23,638 nucleotides of DNA from a virus, in IMG/VR virus record IMGVR_UViG_3300025687_007376, positions 1 through 23,638 of that record; one strand, given 5' to 3'. The first letter of the stretch is position 1, and every line of letters starts with the position of its first letter. Of the stretch, positions 21,339 to 23,638 are shown one piece after another. The notes beneath the pieces are model-generated. The model worked only from the letters and a program-made list of their open reading frames with translations. It was not told the DNA's origin and did not search any database. The position numbers and the translations under genes are program-made.

Positions 21339-21659
21339 GTGGACTACAGAACGTTTGCTTTTGAGGTTCCCCGGCGTTTAGCTGGTGATGTAGAACTGCC
21401 TGGTGAGTTGAATGCTTTGCGTAATCTCCTACTGAAAGGTCAGCTTGTTGATGATGAAGGGAATGCAGTAGTCGTTACTCCCGATGGAAGCTTCGAGCTA
21501 GTCCCTTCTGACTCGCCTTGGAGCATCCGTGGGTCTGCCTCATCTATAGACCCCTCTGTACAACTTCTGTATCAGTCCAAGCGACCTGAGTTCACAGGTC
21601 GGGCTCCCGAAGCTGCGTTAGATGAGGCTCTTTCTAGGTATTCACAAGAGTATCGGTAA
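21339..21659 (+). CDS. Lone + strand ORF, hypothetical
   Basis: The 106-aa product from GTG at 21339 has a protein-like composition (LPGELNALRNLLLKGQLVDD, then APEAALDEALSRYSQEYR) with a Pro/Ser-rich middle. It is the only apparent + strand gene between 6507 and the right edge. About 20 bases upstream TGGTACAAA resembles an extended -10. It converges with the ORF at 21787-21572, whose tail it overlaps. No family is recognised. Confidence 0.5.
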   Translation: MDYRTFAFEVPRRLAGDVELPGELNALRNLLLKGQLVDDEGNAVVVTPDGSFELVPSDSPWSIRGSASSIDPSVQLLYQSKRPEFTGRAPEAALDEALSRYSQEYR

Positions 21660-21787
21660 CTCGATCGCTGACAATAGACAGCACCACGAGCACCGTTGCT
21701 CAAATAGCTGTCTGAGTTGTGAGCATAAGTAATACCCACGCCAGTGAACATCTGAACGCAGATTGTAGTTGTGCAAAGGAAGTTCAT
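21572..21787 (-). CDS. Possible small exported protein
   Basis: The 71-aa ORF starts at an ATG overlapping the stop of the preceding gene (TAATG) and reads MNFLCTTTICVQMFTGVGIT then YAHNSDSYLS, a signal-like start with moderate hydrophobicity. Its C-terminal third lies opposite the + strand ORF, so one of the two may be false. No family is recognised. Confidence 0.35.
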   Translation of the reverse strand: MNFLCTTTICVQMFTGVGITYAHNSDSYLSNGARGAVYCQRSSYRYSCEYLERASSNAASGARPVNSGRLD

Positions 21788-21999
21788 TAGAACATTCCCC
21801 GCGAATCGATGTGAGCCTGAATGTCAGCATCGGAAGGCTCCCACCCTTCGATCCACTCGAGTGCAGGGATAACCTCTTCTTCGAGCTTGTCGATGATGTC
21901 ACCTGGCAGCATCCCGCTCACTAGGAGATGCTTGAAGCGCCGCGCAGCGTGGTAAGCAAGCGAGTGTGCAGATTGTTCGTAGACGTTGTAAGCGACCAT
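21787..21999 (-). CDS. Small acidic protein, unknown function
   Basis: The 70-aa product is mainly helical (HSLAYHAARRFKHLLVSG, then IIDKLEEEVIPALEWIEGW) and ends in SDADIQAHIDSRGMF. It has an ATG start and sits 42 bases after the cysteine-rich gene. It looks like the many short conserved genes of cyanophage early regions. No motif is recognised. Confidence 0.6.
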   Translation of the reverse strand: MVAYNVYEQSAHSLAYHAARRFKHLLVSGMLPGDIIDKLEEEVIPALEWIEGWEPSDADIQAHIDSRGMF

Positions 22000-22041
22000 G
22001 ATGATGTGATAAGTGAGTGTGTTGTGTGAGTTGGCCCTGCG

Positions 22042-22764
22042 TCAGCAGGTAGTCGTTACATGCTTCGCGCCAGACCCGTGAGCCTCTACGAAGATGTCCG
22101 CTTTTGCACCATCGCAAAGGCTGCAAGTGGCGCATTGGGCTTGCGAGTTCTCAGCCGTAGCCGGACATAGCTTGCCACTGTAGGCAACGGTTCCCTTGGG
22201 AATGACAGCGAACGTATTCCAGCCGTGGGCGCTAGCGTTCATGTAGTCAGACAGACCATCGCAGGATGCCTGAAAGAATCCCTTGCACCACTGCGCCCAA
22301 GGCTCGCGCCATTGATGTGTGTAGCCCGTATGGCCTGCTGCACACTCGTTGAGTGTGGCGAACAGGATCGGCGAGACGAGTGCAGGATCCCCGTAGGCTC
22401 CCCATCGGATCTTGCGACCTTCCAGCATCTTAGGAGTGAGGTCAGACAGTTTGCCATAAACGCCACGCTTGTATGCCTTCCAGATACTTAAGGGAGCCTG
22501 GCCTACGTTGACGTAGCAAGAACGGCCAACGAGTTTATCTAGTTCGGGGTCGTAAGTACCACGGTGTGGGCATCGACCACAGATACTAAAGTCGTCACCT
22601 TCGATTACAGCTTCGACAGGATTAACGTCATCCCGAAGAATCCAGACCTGACACATGTTGCCGGTCTTGCGATTGGTCGTCTTCATTGTCATGATGACAA
22701 CGAAAGGTTTGCCGTCGATGGGCGAAACACCCCGCTGAAGAACGTAGCCTTTGTAGTTAGTCAT
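22042..22764 (-). CDS. Cysteine-rich conserved phage protein
   Basis: The 240-aa product resembles a widespread phage and bacterial hypothetical family that I recognise by the sequence of motifs NRKTGNMCQVWILRDDVNPV, then GDDFSICGRCPHRG (about 56-69) and SCYVNVGQAPLSIWKAYKRG (about 82-101). CGRC and CATCSLC (C-terminal) suggest metal or Fe-S binding. No biochemical function is known to me. The ATG follows the preceding stop by two bases, so it is in an operon. The family may carry a DUF number, which I do not give from memory. Confidence 0.8.
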   Translation of the reverse strand: MTNYKGYVLQRGVSPIDGKPFVVIMTMKTTNRKTGNMCQVWILRDDVNPVEAVIEGDDFSICGRCPHRGTYDPELDKLVGRSCYVNVGQAPLSIWKAYKRGVYGKLSDLTPKMLEGRKIRWGAYGDPALVSPILFATLNECAAGHTGYTHQWREPWAQWCKGFFQASCDGLSDYMNASAHGWNTFAVIPKGTVAYSGKLCPATAENSQAQCATCSLCDGAKADIFVEAHGSGAKHVTTTC

Positions 22765-22766
22765 GG

Positions 22767-23144
22767 TTAGTTTGCGTAGCGTTTAATGATTCCAGCCACT
22801 GTGTACGGGTCACAGATGGGTGAGCTTCCGTTGTACTGAAGTATCCACTCAGGCTTAAGACTCCAGTCGTTAATGTCTTCGGGAGAGTGAATCTCGCTAA
22901 ATGCTTTGTCCCAAGCTTTAGCTAGTTTGATTACTTCATGCACGGACCTGTTTAGGTGACCGCAAGAGTAACCAGTCTCGAGATGAGTGATAGCCCAGTA
23001 GCACTTACTCTTCTGAACTAATCCCAGCCTTCCATCCTTTAATGGTCTGTGTACCGCGAGCGATCTACCGATCCACTTAGTTTCTACCTTGCAGTCGTAC
23101 CTTTCTCCGTGTTTGTAGCATTTGAGAGTTACAGTGTTAGTCAT
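22767..23144 (-). CDS. Conserved-type hypothetical, 125 residues
   Basis: I choose ATG at 23144, behind GAGG, over the TTG at 23153. The product begins TNTVTLKCYKHGERYDCKVE, with a short Cys-rich start, then KWIGRSLAVHRPLKDG and ITHLETGYSCGHLNRSVHEV, perhaps a small mixed alpha/beta fold. It overlaps the stop of the previous gene by eight bases. No family is recognised. Confidence 0.65.
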   Translation of the reverse strand: MTNTVTLKCYKHGERYDCKVETKWIGRSLAVHRPLKDGRLGLVQKSKCYWAITHLETGYSCGHLNRSVHEVIKLAKAWDKAFSEIHSPEDINDWSLKPEWILQYNGSSPICDPYTVAGIIKRYAN

Positions 23145-23325
23145 TGTCCTCAAGAAGATGGGGGTAATACTCCTTAACCTCAGCGATAACTTCTTCGTCC
23201 GAAAAGTTCTCTAAGTTGCTTGCAATCTGCTCCGCTGCCATACGGCACAGATCTTTAATGTCCATGCCGTCGACAATCTCCCAGGCGTAATCGTCGATTA
23301 GTTTGTCTCTTTGTTCAGGGGTCAT
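23137..23325 (-). CDS. Small helical acidic protein, 62 residues
   Basis: The product reads PEQRDKLIDDYAWEIVDGMD, then DLCRMAAEQIASNLENFSDE and VIAEVKEYYPHLLEDND, two to three helices. I recognise this type (AWEIVDGMD followed by a YYPHLLE end) as a common short conserved protein in cyanophage genomes, of unknown function. ATG start, two bases after the preceding stop. Confidence 0.75.
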   Translation of the reverse strand: MTPEQRDKLIDDYAWEIVDGMDIKDLCRMAAEQIASNLENFSDEEVIAEVKEYYPHLLEDND

Positions 23326-23327
23326 GA

Positions 23328-23516
23328 TTAGAACTCGATGTGTTGAAGAAAAGGATCAAATGTCATCTCTCTAATGTCTTCCACAGTCATTAGGTCTTTA
23401 GTAGCCCAATCGCCACCAGGATGATCCGGTGTGGTGTTAATTAGCTGGATCAGATCCTGTTCATAAGCACGAACAAGGCGACGCATAAACTCACGAGAGA
23501 CTTTCAAAGTAGTCAT
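23328..23516 (-). CDS. Small hypothetical protein, 62 residues
   Basis: The product (KVSREFMRRLVRAYEQDLIQ, then MTVEDIREMTFDPFLQHIEF) is helical and ends in an acidic-hydrophobic HIEF tip. ATG start, with the stop two bases from the next gene, so it is co-transcribed with its neighbours. No family is recognised. Confidence 0.7.
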   Translation of the reverse strand: MTTLKVSREFMRRLVRAYEQDLIQLINTTPDHPGGDWATKDLMTVEDIREMTFDPFLQHIEF

Positions 23517-23518
23517 AA

Positions 23519-23638
23519 TCAGCGCATGAATGAGTTACGTTCGGCAGCCGTGTAGCACTCTTTGCCCCAGTCATTATCATCATCGAGCTCACTATCTTGC
23601 TCGAATGTGTGATACTGCTGCCACCATTTAAGTATGTT
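23519..23638 (-). CDS. C-terminal part of a small protein (partial, runs off the right edge)
   Basis: The frame is open across the right edge and ends at TGA (23521-23519). The visible 39 residues include NILKWWQQYHTFEQDSELDD and NDWGKECYTAAERNSFMR. It lies two bases before the next gene, so it belongs to the same leftward operon. The start lies beyond the window; nothing more can be said of function. Confidence 0.65.
   Translation of the reverse strand, partial: NILKWWQQYHTFEQDSELDDDNDWGKECYTAAERNSFMR

Noticed and set aside
1-23638. tRNA genes, CRISPR arrays, insertion sequences
   Set aside because: I saw no T-loop consensus with cloverleaf pairing, no regularly spaced repeats and no transposase motifs. 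A dedicated covariance search would be decisive.

Overview
The window looks like part of the genome of a tailed phage, or a prophage, of a cyanobacterium. Three things point there: an NblA homolog (phycobilisome degradation adaptor) on its own on the + strand, a compact replication set (AEP-like primase/helicase, family A DNA polymerase, RecB-like nuclease, SSB-like protein, dCTP deaminase), and a tail/structural-type protein at the left edge. NblA genes are known from several freshwater cyanophages. The host genus cannot be fixed from this sequence. No ribosomal RNA, tRNA, transposase or CRISPR array was seen.

Layout. 1-881 (+) is the end of a structural module: the last codons of one gene, a 20-codon mini-ORF and a complete 261-aa structural-type protein whose C-terminus resembles that of its neighbour. 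At about 890 the coding direction flips. 905-1159 is a small - strand gene interrupted by an in-frame amber codon. 1174-6275 (-) holds a membrane/winged-helix protein, the primase-helicase, a PD-(D/E)XK nuclease, a small acidic protein and a methyltransferase-like protein lacking the NPPY motif. nblA (6274-6507, +) is divergent from that last gene, and their start codons overlap on opposite strands.

A clear intrinsic terminator at 6516-6544 ends the next - strand unit, which runs from DNA polymerase (12823) through a KOW-like protein, a short repeat protein, a three-repeat protein with its own promoter, an HNH/HTH protein, a two-OB-fold SSB-like protein and a 276-aa protein. A second intrinsic terminator (12830-12855) ends the unit above. 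That unit starts at a strong sigma70-type promoter (18701-18673) and carries a small coiled-coil protein, a large helical protein, a MoxR/RavA-type AAA+ ATPase, a VWA (ViaA/CoxE-like) protein and two accessory proteins. The genes from 18615 to 14250 are tightly coupled and form the most unusual system here.

18873-23638 (-) is an early/accessory region of small genes: dCTP deaminase, a MarR-type regulator, other winged-helix and zinc-ribbon proteins, a cysteine-rich conserved phage protein, several 60-130 aa hypotheticals, and some overlapping short ORFs with membrane or signal-peptide character. One apparent + strand gene (21339-21659) sits inside it.

Working model: nucleotide supply (Dcd) and replication (primase-helicase, PolA, SSB-like, nuclease) are encoded leftward. 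NblA may dismantle host light-harvesting antennae. The AAA+/VWA module may act as a phage chaperone or remodelling machine of unknown target.
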